Source: JAENVU01 sp038250905 (lineage in GTDB: Bacteria > Actinomycetota > Acidimicrobiia > IMCC26256 > JAENVU01). Taken from it: a stretch of 64,000 nucleotides of DNA. This document shows positions 1-9,033 of the stretch, in pieces. The DNA lies in the NCBI GenBank assembly GCA_038250905.1, contig JBBSBV010000001.1, positions 173,846-237,845 of the forward strand, in the 5' to 3' direction. A model generated the notes under the pieces. It ran no database searches. It saw only the letters and a program-made list of their open reading frames with translations, and was not told where the DNA came from. Numbering within the stretch: position 1 is the stretch's first letter; each line of letters begins with the position of its first letter. The translations under genes were made by a program, and so were the position numbers.

Positions 1-2
1 AC

Positions 3-1109
3 GACGACGACGCGGATGTCGACGCGTTCGAGCGCACGCAGGCCCGCCGCAAGGACTGGCAGCGCCGCCTCGATGCCGACGGGTGGGCCGCGATCAACTG
101 GCCTCGGTCCTGGCACGGCCGCGAGGCGACGCCGGTCCAGAACGCGATCTACTCCGAGGAGATGGCGCGGGTGAAGGCACCCGGCGTCTACAACGCCAAC
201 GGGATCTGGCAGATCGGCCCGATGATCCTGCAGTGGGGTACCGAGGAACAGCAACAACGGTGGCTGCCCGGCATCCTCTCGGCCGACGAACACTGGTGCC
301 AGGGCTTCAGCGAACCGGAGGCCGGTTCAGACCTCGCCAACATGCGGACGCTCGCCATCGGTGACGGCGAGGAGTACGTGGTCAACGGCCAGAAGACCTG
401 GATCTCGTCCGCGCACCTCGCCCAGTGGGGACTGTTCCTCCTCCGAACCGACCCGACGGCCTTCGAGCGTGGTGCGAAACACGAGGGCATCACTGCGTTC
501 ATCGTCGACATGAACACGCCCGGGATCAAGTGCCGGCCGATCCGCGACATCACCGGCGACACGATGCTCAACGAGGTGTTCTTCACCGACGCCGTGCTCC
601 CGGTCGACTGCCGACTCGGTGGCGAGGGCGAAGGCTGGCAGGTGGCGATGAGCACGCTCGGCCACGAGCGCGTCGGTACCGCGGGCCTCTCGATCACCAT
701 GGCCGCCGATCTGCGGGCCATGATCGCCGCGGCACGCGTGGTCAACCCCGACGCCCTACGCGACCCCGCGCTCCGAGACCGCGTCGGGCGCGCGTTCGCC
801 GAGATCGAGCTGACCCGGCTGCTCAACTACCGCGCCCTCACGAAGATCAGCAAGGGTCAACCGAACTGGCCCGAGGTCCCCCTCGCGAAACTGCAGTGGT
901 CGTCGATCGCGCAGCACCTCGCCGAGTTGGCCGTCGACCTGCTCGGCCCCGAAGGACTCATCATCAAGGGTGGTCCCGGCGCGGTGGACGGCGGCGTCCA
1001 CGCCCGCAACTACTCCTGGCAGCGGTACACATCGATCGGCGCCGGCGCGACCGAGATCCAGAAGAACATCATCGCCAAGAAGGCCCTGCGGATGGTTTCG
1101 CGTTTCTGA
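3..1109 (+). CDS. Acyl-CoA dehydrogenase, 5' end cut by window edge
   Basis: The reading frame is open from the first bases of the window, so the N-terminus is missing; an internal ATG at 162 is not the true start. The translated product begins inside the N-terminal helical domain of the acyl-CoA dehydrogenase fold, with the GW..INWP motif near base 105. It then shows QGFSEPEAGSDLANMRT (the FAD/substrate loop), the NGQKTWIS beta-domain motif and a C-terminal GAGATEIQKNIIAKKAL helix. The family oxidises acyl-CoA thioesters at the alpha-beta bond and passes electrons to electron transfer flavoprotein. The FadE-like C-terminus lacks the usual short-chain YRDAK...EGT block, so substrate class and catalytic base cannot be assigned. 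It may use the fused ETF encoded at 4.7 kb, which is inference. Confidence 0.93.
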   Translation, partial: DDDADVDAFERTQARRKDWQRRLDADGWAAINWPRSWHGREATPVQNAIYSEEMARVKAPGVYNANGIWQIGPMILQWGTEEQQQRWLPGILSADEHWCQGFSEPEAGSDLANMRTLAIGDGEEYVVNGQKTWISSAHLAQWGLFLLRTDPTAFERGAKHEGITAFIVDMNTPGIKCRPIRDITGDTMLNEVFFTDAVLPVDCRLGGEGEGWQVAMSTLGHERVGTAGLSITMAADLRAMIAAARVVNPDALRDPALRDRVGRAFAEIELTRLLNYRALTKISKGQPNWPEVPLAKLQWSSIAQHLAELAVDLLGPEGLIIKGGPGAVDGGVHARNYSWQRYTSIGAGATEIQKNIIAKKALRMVSRF

Positions 1110-1189
1110 CGGCAGTACGCCCCGCTTTGGTGGCTTTGCCCGGGGTGCGCCACAATGATCGCTGATCACGGACCGGGCAGGAGCAAAGG

Positions 1190-1504
1190 GTGGAGTTCGT
1201 CGTTGTCATCGTCGCGGGATACGTCGTGGGTTTGCCCGCGCTCCGTTGGACCTTGCGCGACGTGCATCGGGTCCATCCGCACCTCTGGGACACCTTCGGA
1301 CACCCGCTTCCCTGGCGCCGCGCCGCAGCACTCTCGTACCTCGCCGGCGGGTGGCCGGCGATCGGGGCCGCGTTGGTGTGGCGCCTCAGTCCGACGCGCC
1401 GACGGTGTCTGACGGTCCGCCGACAATGGCACGAGCGTCGGCAGACTCCGGACGCAATCGTCGATCCGTCACGAAACGGTGCAGGACGATCGCCGATGAC
1501 GTGA
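1190..1504 (+). CDS. Small hypothetical membrane protein
   Basis: A 104-residue frame starts with GTG, preceded by a good AGGAG ribosome-binding site six bases upstream. The product has a hydrophobic N-terminal segment (about residues 2-18) and a second one (about 48-65), followed by a basic tail, so a two-pass small membrane protein is plausible. It is not recognised as a known family. Its last 119 bases overlap the 3' end of plsY on the opposite strand, which is unusually long for convergent genes and lowers confidence in the C-terminal part. The transmembrane half lies outside the overlap. Confidence 0.45.
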   Translation: MEFVVVIVAGYVVGLPALRWTLRDVHRVHPHLWDTFGHPLPWRRAAALSYLAGGWPAIGAALVWRLSPTRRRCLTVRRQWHERRQTPDAIVDPSRNGAGRSPMT

Positions 1505-2060
1505 GCGCGGCGATCGGCATCGCCATCGACGCCTCGGGGCCCCAGAGGTTCGGCCAACCTCTTCGTGCCCACACCACTCCGCTCCCCACCCATCCCGCTC
1601 CGAGTGCGATCGAGATCGCGAGCGCGCGCCGCCGGGGCGACAGCGCACCGAGACTCCCGGTGACGACTTCGACCGGCAGTGCAGCAGGGAACGTCGCCAG
1701 GAACTGACCGATACCGGTGGCGACCCCCTTGCCGCCCCGGAACCCGGACCACACCGGGTAGCAGTGGCCGACGATCGCGGCCGTGCCGCCGACGTGTGCG
1801 CCGAGATCACCGGCGATCGCCCGACCGACGAAAGCAGCTGCGGCACCTTTCCCGACGTCGGCGACGCCGACGGCCGCTCCCCATTGTCGGCCCAGGACAC
1901 CGAGGGCGTTGAAGGCACCGGGGTTGCCCGAACCCACGGACCGGAGATCCACCGACCCACGGGTCGCGAGACGCGTGGCGATGTCGGCTGACGGGATCGT
2001 GCCGAGCAGGTACCCCACGCCCGCGGCGATTCCGATGACCTGGAGTCGACGGTCAGTCAC
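1386..2060 (-). CDS. plsY: Glycerol-3-phosphate acyltransferase PlsY
   Basis: PlsY transfers the acyl group of acyl-phosphate to glycerol-3-phosphate, the first step of membrane phospholipid synthesis, and is a multi-pass inner membrane enzyme. The 224-residue product has the family signatures: an N-terminal helix with GTIPSADI, SVGSGNPGAFN (phosphate-binding loop) and FRGGKGVAT (glycerol-phosphate/catalytic loop), separated by hydrophobic helices. Start is GTG at 2060. The C-terminus is about 25 residues longer than typical and hydrophilic, and this extension overlaps the small gene on the other strand. Confidence 0.93.
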   Translation of the reverse strand: MTDRRLQVIGIAAGVGYLLGTIPSADIATRLATRGSVDLRSVGSGNPGAFNALGVLGRQWGAAVGVADVGKGAAAAFVGRAIAGDLGAHVGGTAAIVGHCYPVWSGFRGGKGVATGIGQFLATFPAALPVEVVTGSLGALSPRRRALAISIALGAGWVGSGVVWARRGWPNLWGPEASMAMPIAALTSSAIVLHRFVTDRRLRPESADARAIVGGPSDTVGASD

Positions 2061-2108
2061 CCGCGAGCATCCGTCGTTCTGCGGTGCGTGGCGCGATGCG
2101 TCATGCGC

Positions 2109-2396
2109 TCACGCGGCGGTGCGGCGGCGCTTCATCTGGGACGAGCTGCCGTAGGTCCCCAGGTCGACGAGGAGGGCGACGACCACGAGGATCCAACCGA
2201 AGCCGGTGACGCCGGTGCCTCGTGCGTAACAGAGCGACCAGGCCAGCGTCGTCCACGGGAGGAACAGGAAGCCGACGAGCCCCATCCAGAAATGGTCGAA
2301 CGCGATTCCCATCCGATCGGTGAACAGCCAGACGAAGAACACCGCCAACCGGGGCGACACCATCGCGAACAACGCCACCACACAACCACAGCCCAT
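2109..2396 (-). CDS. Small multi-pass membrane protein, unknown function
   Basis: This 95-residue product is mostly hydrophobic, with three likely membrane helices (about residues 5-25, 34-57 and 66-82) and a basic tail ending KRRRTAA. It contains conserved-looking aromatic motifs such as DHFWMGLVGFLFLPWTT. It lies on the same strand as, and 60 bases downstream of, the lipoprotein gene and 48 bases upstream of plsY, so the three may be co-transcribed. I do not recognise a functional family. Start ATG at 2396 was chosen because the hydrophobic region begins immediately after it. Confidence 0.7.
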   Translation of the reverse strand: MGCGCVVALFAMVSPRLAVFFVWLFTDRMGIAFDHFWMGLVGFLFLPWTTLAWSLCYARGTGVTGFGWILVVVALLVDLGTYGSSSQMKRRRTAA

Positions 2397-2455
2397 GCGC
2401 CGGCAGCGTATGACCCGTCGGCTCGGCGCGCGTCGGGCCGGATGTCACGTCGTCC

Positions 2456-3730
2456 TCAGCAGGCGGCCGGTCCACCCTGCGCGAAGGTGGCAACCGGGCA
2501 ATAGGTGCCACTGGGTGCGTAGATACCCATGGTCGAGGTCGCCAATGCTCCCGGCGCGAGCTTGATCGCCGACTCCGCGAAATCCGGGCTGGCCAGCATG
2601 TTGCGCAGGAGCAGCAGCATGTCCACCTTCGTACTGCTCCAGTCGAGCCAGGTGACGCCGTTCGCCGCGGTCGCGTTGGCCGGCCGTTCGGCGCGGGTCG
2701 AGACCACGAACACGTAGTTGCCGTCGACATCGAGCTTCACCGACTCGTCGGCGACACAGGCCGACACCGGATACGGCTTGCGGTACTCGTTCGTGCACAT
2801 CGACCAGTAGCGCACCTGCTCCTGTCCCGAGATCACGGCACCCGCGCGCGTGTCTGGGAACGTGGGCGCATGCCCTCGCACCACCACCAGGCGCCCCGGC
2901 TCGTAGTGCGTGATCGTGGCCACGTAGACGTTGTCGGAGTTGGGGTACAGGTTGTTGCCGTTCGATTCCGGCCGGATGAACACCGGCTCGGATGGCGCGG
3001 GCCGATCGGTGGCCGGTCCGTTCTTGCGCACGATCGCCTCGCCGTTCGGCGACTTACCCTGCTTCGCACAGGTCGCATACGAAGTACGCGTGCCGTCGGA
3101 CCGCAGGAGCGTGACCGCGGGGAGCCCACCGCCACCGGTGGGATCCGTCGCCCGGTCGGGCACGTACACGCGGTAGATCAGCGTCCCGGCGACCACACCG
3201 GCCGCGCCGTCCTTGCCCGTGCCGAGTGGCCGAACCGCCGCCGCGGTCGCCACGGCAGTCGTCGTCGATGCGGCAGCCACCGCGCTGACCGTGTTCGTCG
3301 CGCTCGAAGCGGCCGAGCGGACCTGCACCCGGTACCGACGCTTCGGACCACTGTTCCGCGTCGCCGGTGCGAAGGGGTTGGAACTGCCGGGGTCCGGAAG
3401 GATGTCGCGGTCGGTCAGGACGCCGATCTCGCCACCACTCGGTCCGTACGTGATGAACGACAGGTACCGGGCCTGGGGGAAGGTCCCGCGGAGTTCGAGG
3501 TTCTCGCCCGGCGCCAGGCGATAGGTCAATACCCAATAGGTCGCGTTCGTGTCGGGATAGGCAATGTTGTTGACGGCCCGGTTCGCAATAGTCGGCCAGG
3601 CGCACGGCGCACCGGCGCGGTTCGGTGCCGGAACCTGCTTCGTGGCGGTGGAACTCGAAGCGCACGAGACCATGGAGACCGCCAGGACGGTGATGACGAT
3701 GGCGGGGCGGAGGGAACGACGGGTGCGCAT
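2456..3730 (-). CDS. Secreted lipoprotein of unknown function
   Basis: An open frame extends upstream to 3883, but the ATG at 3730 gives a classic lipoprotein signal: basic MRTRRSLRP, a hydrophobic stretch and the lipobox VSMVSC, after which the mature protein would be lipidated. The mature part (about 400 residues) begins CAWPTIANRAVNNIAYPDTN and contains YWVLTYRLAPGENLELRGTFP and YLSFITYGPSGGEIGVL, followed by a variable Ala/Thr-rich insert. The C-terminal third has the repeated pattern of a beta-rich domain (WSMCTNEYRKPYPVSACV). It resembles conserved actinobacterial exported proteins without known function. The gene is divergent from the LLM oxidoreductase at 3834. Confidence 0.8.
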   Translation of the reverse strand: MRTRRSLRPAIVITVLAVSMVSCASSSTATKQVPAPNRAGAPCAWPTIANRAVNNIAYPDTNATYWVLTYRLAPGENLELRGTFPQARYLSFITYGPSGGEIGVLTDRDILPDPGSSNPFAPATRNSGPKRRYRVQVRSAASSATNTVSAVAAASTTTAVATAAAVRPLGTGKDGAAGVVAGTLIYRVYVPDRATDPTGGGGLPAVTLLRSDGTRTSYATCAKQGKSPNGEAIVRKNGPATDRPAPSEPVFIRPESNGNNLYPNSDNVYVATITHYEPGRLVVVRGHAPTFPDTRAGAVISGQEQVRYWSMCTNEYRKPYPVSACVADESVKLDVDGNYVFVVSTRAERPANATAANGVTWLDWSSTKVDMLLLLRNMLASPDFAESAIKLAPGALATSTMGIYAPSGTYCPVATFAQGGPAAC

Positions 3731-3833
3731 GCGGGTTGCTCGCTCCACTGTCGCTCCGTTCTGCCACGCCGTCCGAGCCCAACCGAGGCTAGTGGTGGCG
3801 TCGAAGCCACATCCGACGCGGTAGAAACGTCGC

Positions 3834-4724
3834 GTGGCCACACCGTCGGACTTCCGCATGGGCATCGTCACGCCGGTCGTCACCCGACTCCCCGGCGCCC
3901 ACGCAACGTGGGAGGAGACGGCCGGTATCGCCGATATCGCGACCGTCGTCGCCGCGGCCGAGCAGCTCGGCTACGACTTCTGCACCTGCAGCGAACACGT
4001 GGCGGTGCCGCTCTCGGTCGCCTCGGTCCGCGGCGGCACCTATTGGGATCCCCTCGCGGTGTTCGGCTACCTCGCGGCGCAGACGCACTCCATCAGGTTC
4101 GCGACGTTCGTGCTGGTCCTCGGCTACCACCACCCCCTCGCGATCGCGAAACGATATGGCACCCTCGATGTCGTGAGTGATGGACGGCTGATCCTCGGCG
4201 TGGGCTCCGGCTCCCTCGAGGAGGAGTTCGCACTACTCGGCGCCGAGTTCCCCGGGCGCGGGCCGATCGCGGACGACGCGCTGCGCGCGCTCCGGGCCGC
4301 GCTGGGGCAGGCGCAGCCGGGCTACGACGGTGACCACTTCTCGTTCCACGACCTGCTCGTCGAACCCCACGCGATTCAGGCGCACGTGCCGCTGTGGGTC
4401 GGGGGCCGTACCGCCCGGTCACTCCGGCGCGCCGTCGAGCTCGGTGACGCATGGGCGCCGTTCGGTCTGCGGACGGCCGACCTCGACGACCTGCTCACCC
4501 GGGCCCGGGATACACCGGCCTGGTCCGCGCGCGATCGCCCCGTCGAGGTGCTGCTGCAGAACGACCGCCCGTGGGACCCGCTGGCGGAACCCGATCGGGT
4601 GGCCGAACAACTCGGACGTATGCGGGAGATCGGCGCCACCGGCCTCGCCGTCCGGCTGGTCCACCATTCGGTGACGCACTACTGCGAGCAACTCGCCGCC
4701 CTCGGATCGATCCCGCGACCATGA
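3834..4724 (+). CDS. LLM-class F420-dependent-type oxidoreductase
   Basis: A 296-residue luciferase-like (alpha/beta barrel) oxidoreductase. It starts MATPSDFRMGIVTPV with a GTG codon. Family features include the AAEQLGYDFCTCSEHVAVP segment after strand 2, RFATFVLVLGYHHPLAIAKRYGTLDVVS and the GRLILGVGSGS phosphate-binding loop. Actinobacterial members commonly use coenzyme F420, so an F420-linked redox reaction is likely but the substrate is unknown. Its stop codon overlaps the start of the ETF fusion gene as ATGA (4721-4724), so the two are translationally coupled. This suggests that electrons move between the oxidoreductase and the ETF module, or that both serve one pathway. Confidence 0.88.
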   Translation: MATPSDFRMGIVTPVVTRLPGAHATWEETAGIADIATVVAAAEQLGYDFCTCSEHVAVPLSVASVRGGTYWDPLAVFGYLAAQTHSIRFATFVLVLGYHHPLAIAKRYGTLDVVSDGRLILGVGSGSLEEEFALLGAEFPGRGPIADDALRALRAALGQAQPGYDGDHFSFHDLLVEPHAIQAHVPLWVGGRTARSLRRAVELGDAWAPFGLRTADLDDLLTRARDTPAWSARDRPVEVLLQNDRPWDPLAEPDRVAEQLGRMREIGATGLAVRLVHHSVTHYCEQLAALGSIPRP

Positions 4725-6517
4725 GCCTTCGCATCGCCGTCCTGGTCAAGCAGATCCCGGCCTTCGAGGAGATGACGCTCGGGCCCGACGGTCGGCTCGT
4801 GCGCACGGGACTCGATCTCGAGATGAGCGCCTACTGCCGGCGCGCGGTCGCGCAGGGCGTCGCCCTGGCCGGCGCGCACGACGGATCGGTCACCGTGCTC
4901 ACCCTCGGCCCGCCGACGGCTGAGGACACGCTTCGCGAGGCGATCGCGTGGGGCACCGACCACGGCGTCGAGACCCACGGGGTGCTCGTGAGCGATCCGG
5001 CATTCGCCGGTTCGGACACCCTGGCCACGGCGCGAGCCCTCGCGGCGGCGCTCGATCACCTCGGGCCGTTCGATCTCGTCCTCACCGGCCGCAACTCGGT
5101 CGATGCCGATACCGGCCAGGTCGGGCCCGAGATCGCGCAGCTCCTCGGCCTGCCGTTCGTGACCGGCGCCCGCCACCTCACCCTCACCGAGGACGTGCTC
5201 GACATCCGGGCCGAGCACGACGACGGCTGGGCCCAGTTGCGGGTGTCGCTCCCGGCCATCGTCAGTACCGCCGAGCGACTCATCGATCCGTGCAAGGTCG
5301 ATCCGGACGGCCGTGCCGCGGTCCCCGCCGAACGGATCCGCGTGGTGACCGCCGCCGAACTCGGGCCGGGTCCGTGGGGGCAGGCAGCAAGTCCGACCCG
5401 CGTGGGCGAGACGCGCCATGTCCCGTCGGCGCGGCTGGGCCGTCGCGATCCCATCGCCCCGATCGCCGAGCAGATCGAAACCGCGGTCGCACTCCTCCTC
5501 GAGCGTCACGCACTCGATCCCGCGTCCGACGCCGACCTCGACCGTGGTCAGGTGGCCGCGGTCGCCGACCTCCAAGCCGTCGAGATCGGGGTGATCGTGG
5601 AGCCCGACCGCCACCACCTGACACGCGAATTGCTGGGTGCGGCGCGCGACCTCGACGCGTCGCCAGTGGCGCTCGTGACCGAGCCACTCGATCCCGATGC
5701 GATCGACCAACTCGGCGCGTGGGGTGCCGATTCGATCGTGCATCTCGAAGGCATCACCCTCGCCAACGAGCAGGACACCGCCGCCGGCGTCGTGGTCTGG
5801 GCCCGTGCCATCGATCCGTGGGCGATCCTCGCGCCGGGTACCGCATGGGGCCGGGAGGTCGCGTCCCGCACTGCTGCCGCCCTCGGAACCGGACTCACCG
5901 GCGATGCCGTCGAACTCGACCGCGACGCCGACGACCTCGTCGCCTGGAAACCGGCATTCGGCGGGCAGATCGTTGCCGCGATCCGCTGCGCCGTCCGGCC
6001 GCAGATGGCGACGGTTCGGGCGGGCGTGCTCCCCTGCCGCGCCCCCCGCGTGCACACACCCCCGGTCACCGTGATCCCGTTGGAGTCGCAGAGTCGCGTG
6101 GAGATCCTCGCCCGGACCCGCGACGACGACCTCGACACGCTCGCGGACGCACACGCGGTCGTGGGCGTCGGCCAGGGTGTGGACCCGGGCGACTACCCGA
6201 GCCTCGATCCGCTTCTCGCCGCGCTGGGTGCCGAACTCGCGGCCACCCGCAAGGTCACCGACCAGGGATGGCTCCCGCGGGCTCGCCAGATCGGCATCAC
6301 CGGTCGCACCATCACCCCGCGCGTGTTCGTGAGCATCGCGAGTAACGGGAAGTTCAACCACATGGTCGGTGTACGGACCGCCGGCACCATCCTGGCCATC
6401 AACGCCGACCCCGAGGCCCTGGTCTTCGCCGCATCCGACATCGGCATCATCGGCGACTACCGCGAAGTCGTTCCACTGCTGGTGGCCGCACTTGCCAATC
6501 GCGAGTCGACGGGCTGA
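4721..6517 (+). CDS. Electron transfer flavoprotein, fused beta and alpha subunits
   Basis: A longer open frame begins at 4451, but the ATG at 4721 overlaps the preceding stop and starts exactly at a canonical EtfB N-terminus (MSLRIAVLVKQIPAF). Residues about 1-250 form the EtfB/FixA part, including VDADTGQVGPEIAQLLGLP and a VSLPAIVSTAERLIDPCK region. Residues about 285-598 form an EtfA/FixB part ending DPEALVFAASDIGIIGDYREVVPLLV. EtfA and EtfB are normally two separate proteins that together bind FAD and AMP. Here they are one 598-residue chain. The FAD-binding loop that is usually SGxxQHxxG reads SNGKFNHMVG, so cofactor binding may be altered. It probably carries electrons from acyl-CoA dehydrogenases or from the coupled LLM enzyme. 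Confidence 0.9.
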   Translation: MSLRIAVLVKQIPAFEEMTLGPDGRLVRTGLDLEMSAYCRRAVAQGVALAGAHDGSVTVLTLGPPTAEDTLREAIAWGTDHGVETHGVLVSDPAFAGSDTLATARALAAALDHLGPFDLVLTGRNSVDADTGQVGPEIAQLLGLPFVTGARHLTLTEDVLDIRAEHDDGWAQLRVSLPAIVSTAERLIDPCKVDPDGRAAVPAERIRVVTAAELGPGPWGQAASPTRVGETRHVPSARLGRRDPIAPIAEQIETAVALLLERHALDPASDADLDRGQVAAVADLQAVEIGVIVEPDRHHLTRELLGAARDLDASPVALVTEPLDPDAIDQLGAWGADSIVHLEGITLANEQDTAAGVVVWARAIDPWAILAPGTAWGREVASRTAAALGTGLTGDAVELDRDADDLVAWKPAFGGQIVAAIRCAVRPQMATVRAGVLPCRAPRVHTPPVTVIPLESQSRVEILARTRDDDLDTLADAHAVVGVGQGVDPGDYPSLDPLLAALGAELAATRKVTDQGWLPRARQIGITGRTITPRVFVSIASNGKFNHMVGVRTAGTILAINADPEALVFAASDIGIIGDYREVVPLLVAALANRESTG

Positions 6518-6613
6518 GACAGCCACTCCCGAGCTGGAGCTTGCGGAGGCGAGCAGCCGCGGAGCCAGCCCCACGAAGGACATGACCGTCAGGAGTCCGA
6601 GCGGAGCGGCCGT

Positions 6614-8044
6614 TCAGTCGGTGATCTCGCCCGCAAGTTTCTCGAGGACGTCGAGTTCTTCGCCGAGGTAGTCGATGAGCGACCAGACGTCGGGAACCAT
6701 GTCGCGGTCGGCGACGAGACCGAAGTCGAGGTTGCCGTTGTAGGACATCAACGTCATGTTGAGCCCGACGCCGTCGACGATGGTCGAGATCGGGTAGATG
6801 CCCTGCATCCGCGCGCCGCTCATGTACAGCGGGAACTGCGGTCCCGGAACGTTCGAGATGATCACGTTGAAGGGCAGGTTCACGCGGTCCATGAGGCGGG
6901 CCCGGGCGATGACCCGGCTCGCAGTGCCGAGAACCGACGGCGGCGTGAACTGGGCGAAGTCCTGGAGCAGGCTGGCCGGGAGGGCCCCGTGTTCGTGCTT
7001 GGCCACCGCCATCTCACCCTGCATGGCCGCCAGCCGGTCCCGCGGGTCGGCGGCATCGGTCGGGAGTACCGCGACCATCGCCGACACACGGTTGCCACCG
7101 GCTCCGGACTCACTGTCGTCGCGCACCGACACCGGCACCATTGCCAGCAGCGGGAGATCCGGCAAGGCGTCGTGATCGATCAACCACCGGCGTAACGCGC
7201 CGGCACACATCGCCATGACGACGTCGTTGACGGTGGCCCCGAACGCGTTCTTCACCGTCTTCACTGAACTGATCGGCAGCGACCCGAACGCGAACCTCCG
7301 GTGCGAAGTGATCACCCCGTTGAAGGCGGTACGCGGCGCCTGTACCGCCGGACGCGAGAGCACATCGTCGCGACGCTTGATACCGGGTGCGTTGAGCGCG
7401 AAGTTGCGCATGATCGAACCGAGGGCGGGGACGGAGTTGCGGGCGATGCGCATCCCGACCCGCGGTTGGGTCATCGCGCCGAGCAATCCGCGGGCGAACA
7501 TCTCGCGCTGACTCGGTTCACGTTCCCACTGCCACTGGGTCGACGGCGGTGGCGTGGGCACCGGCTCCGGCTCGACGTCGAGCAGGACGCCGAGGATCTC
7601 GGCGCCGGCGACACCGTCGATGCACGAGTGGTGGATCTTGGTGAGCTGCGCGATATGGCCACCCTCGAGGCCTTCGATGATGTACATCTCCCACAACGGC
7701 CGGGTCCGGTCGAGGTGCCGGGCCGCGATCCGCACCGCGAGTTCGGCGAGTTGTCCCCGGTCCCCCGGCGGCGGCACCGCGATGTGTCGCAGGTGGTAGC
7801 CGAGATCGAAGTCGGGGTCCTCGATCCAGTACGGATGGTCGATACCGAGCGGAACGTCGACGAGGCGGCGCCGGAACGGCGGGACCAGATGCAGCCGCGA
7901 CTCGATGAGCGCGCGGATCTCCTCGTAGCCCACCGGGTGCGGCGCGGTCGCCGGATCGAAGATCGCGAGCGACGCCACATGTCCGTAGGTCGTGGGTGTC
8001 TCCATGCGGAGAAAGCTGCTGTCGAGTCCCGTGAGCTGTCGCAT
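6614..8044 (-). CDS. Wax ester synthase/diacylglycerol O-acyltransferase (WS/DGAT)
   Basis: The enzyme esterifies acyl-CoA with long-chain alcohols or diacylglycerol, giving wax esters or triacylglycerol storage lipid at the membrane or lipid droplet. The frame extends upstream to 8269, but the ATG at 8044 gives the standard N-terminus MRQLTGLDSSFLRMETP. The catalytic HHxxxDG motif is present as HHSCIDGVAG at about residues 137-146. The C-terminal half has the family motifs ATVNDVVMAMCAGALRRWL, VPVSVR and FNVIISNVPGP. Length (476 residues) is normal. It is a stand-alone gene, convergent with the ETF gene and divergent from the exported protein at 8109. Confidence 0.94.
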   Translation of the reverse strand: MRQLTGLDSSFLRMETPTTYGHVASLAIFDPATAPHPVGYEEIRALIESRLHLVPPFRRRLVDVPLGIDHPYWIEDPDFDLGYHLRHIAVPPPGDRGQLAELAVRIAARHLDRTRPLWEMYIIEGLEGGHIAQLTKIHHSCIDGVAGAEILGVLLDVEPEPVPTPPPSTQWQWEREPSQREMFARGLLGAMTQPRVGMRIARNSVPALGSIMRNFALNAPGIKRRDDVLSRPAVQAPRTAFNGVITSHRRFAFGSLPISSVKTVKNAFGATVNDVVMAMCAGALRRWLIDHDALPDLPLLAMVPVSVRDDSESGAGGNRVSAMVAVLPTDAADPRDRLAAMQGEMAVAKHEHGALPASLLQDFAQFTPPSVLGTASRVIARARLMDRVNLPFNVIISNVPGPQFPLYMSGARMQGIYPISTIVDGVGLNMTLMSYNGNLDFGLVADRDMVPDVWSLIDYLGEELDVLEKLAGEITD

Positions 8045-8108
8045 GGAATGGGCCTCCGAGGGATGTGGTGGAAAGCAGCCTAAGAGACGACCACTACCCT
8101 CTGCTGGC

Positions 8109-9023
8109 GTGGCAGCCCTGCACCGGACCTTGAGAGCCTTCTGGATCGCGATCTTCGCGAGCGTGCCGATCGCCTGCGCCCCGATCTTCAACGCCACGTG
8201 CAACCACACGCTGGTCACGTCGTCGGCCGGACCGATCACCGACCCCGCACTCACCGAGATCTCGGGCATTCACGCCGGCGTGCACAACCCAGGGATCTGG
8301 TGGGTCCACAACGACTCGGGAGACACGGCACGCGTCTTCGCCCTCGACGGCACGGGTGCCGTACGGGGTACGTACTCCTTCCCCGCGACCACGGCGCTCG
8401 ACTGGGAGGACATCGCCGTCGTTCCCGGAACCACCCCGGGGTCGGGCACGATCTACGCCGCCGATATCGGTGACAACGCCAAGACCCGCACCGAGATCCA
8501 GCTGTACCGGGTGGCCGAGCCCGACGTCCCGCTCACCGGTCCGGCGACCACGGCCACGCTCCCCGCGGTCGACACGCTGCACCTCACCTACCCGGACGGC
8601 CCGCACGACGCCGAGGCACTCGTCGTCGACCCCGTCTTCGGCGACACCATGATCATCGCCAAGTCATTGACCGGCGGGACGGTGAACGTGTACCAGGCGC
8701 CGGCCGATCTCGCGGCCGGGAGCACGACGGCGCTCACCAAGGTCGGCCAACTCGTTCTGGGCGGGGGGCTCGCCAACGCGGTGACCGCGGCCGACGTCAC
8801 CCTCGACGGCAAGGCCGTCGCGGTACGCACCTACGGCAGCGTGCTCGTGTTCAATCGCGACCTGAACGGCAAAGTGTGGGCTGCGCTCGGCGGCTCGCCG
8901 TGCACCGCACCACTTCCGAGTGAGGTGCAGGGCGAAGCCGTCGGGTTCCGGCCCGACGGTCGCCAACTCGCCACCGTGAGCGAGGGCGTCAACCAGACGT
9001 TGCACCTCTCGACCGTTCCGTAA
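8109..9023 (+). CDS. Exported beta-propeller-like protein
   Basis: The frame is open from 7992, but GTG at 8109 gives a basic-hydrophobic signal (VAALHRTLRAFWIAIFASVPIAC) that could be a lipobox, with Cys at about residue 23; the upstream portion would bury this signal. The mature part begins with a TEISGIHAGVHNPGIWWVHNDSGD motif and continues with LDWEDIAV and IYAADIGDNAKTR, a pattern seen in extracellular propeller or esterase-like phytase-type proteins. No catalytic residues can be assigned with confidence. It stands alone between divergent and convergent neighbours. Confidence 0.78.
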   Translation: MAALHRTLRAFWIAIFASVPIACAPIFNATCNHTLVTSSAGPITDPALTEISGIHAGVHNPGIWWVHNDSGDTARVFALDGTGAVRGTYSFPATTALDWEDIAVVPGTTPGSGTIYAADIGDNAKTRTEIQLYRVAEPDVPLTGPATTATLPAVDTLHLTYPDGPHDAEALVVDPVFGDTMIIAKSLTGGTVNVYQAPADLAAGSTTALTKVGQLVLGGGLANAVTAADVTLDGKAVAVRTYGSVLVFNRDLNGKVWAALGGSPCTAPLPSEVQGEAVGFRPDGRQLATVSEGVNQTLHLSTVP

Positions 9024-9033
9024 CCGCGGGCGG

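Noticed and set aside
4679..6583. 634-codon frame antisense to the ETF gene
   Set aside because: It mirrors the strong codon bias of the real gene in GC-rich DNA and shows no domain; the plus-strand ETF motifs are clear.
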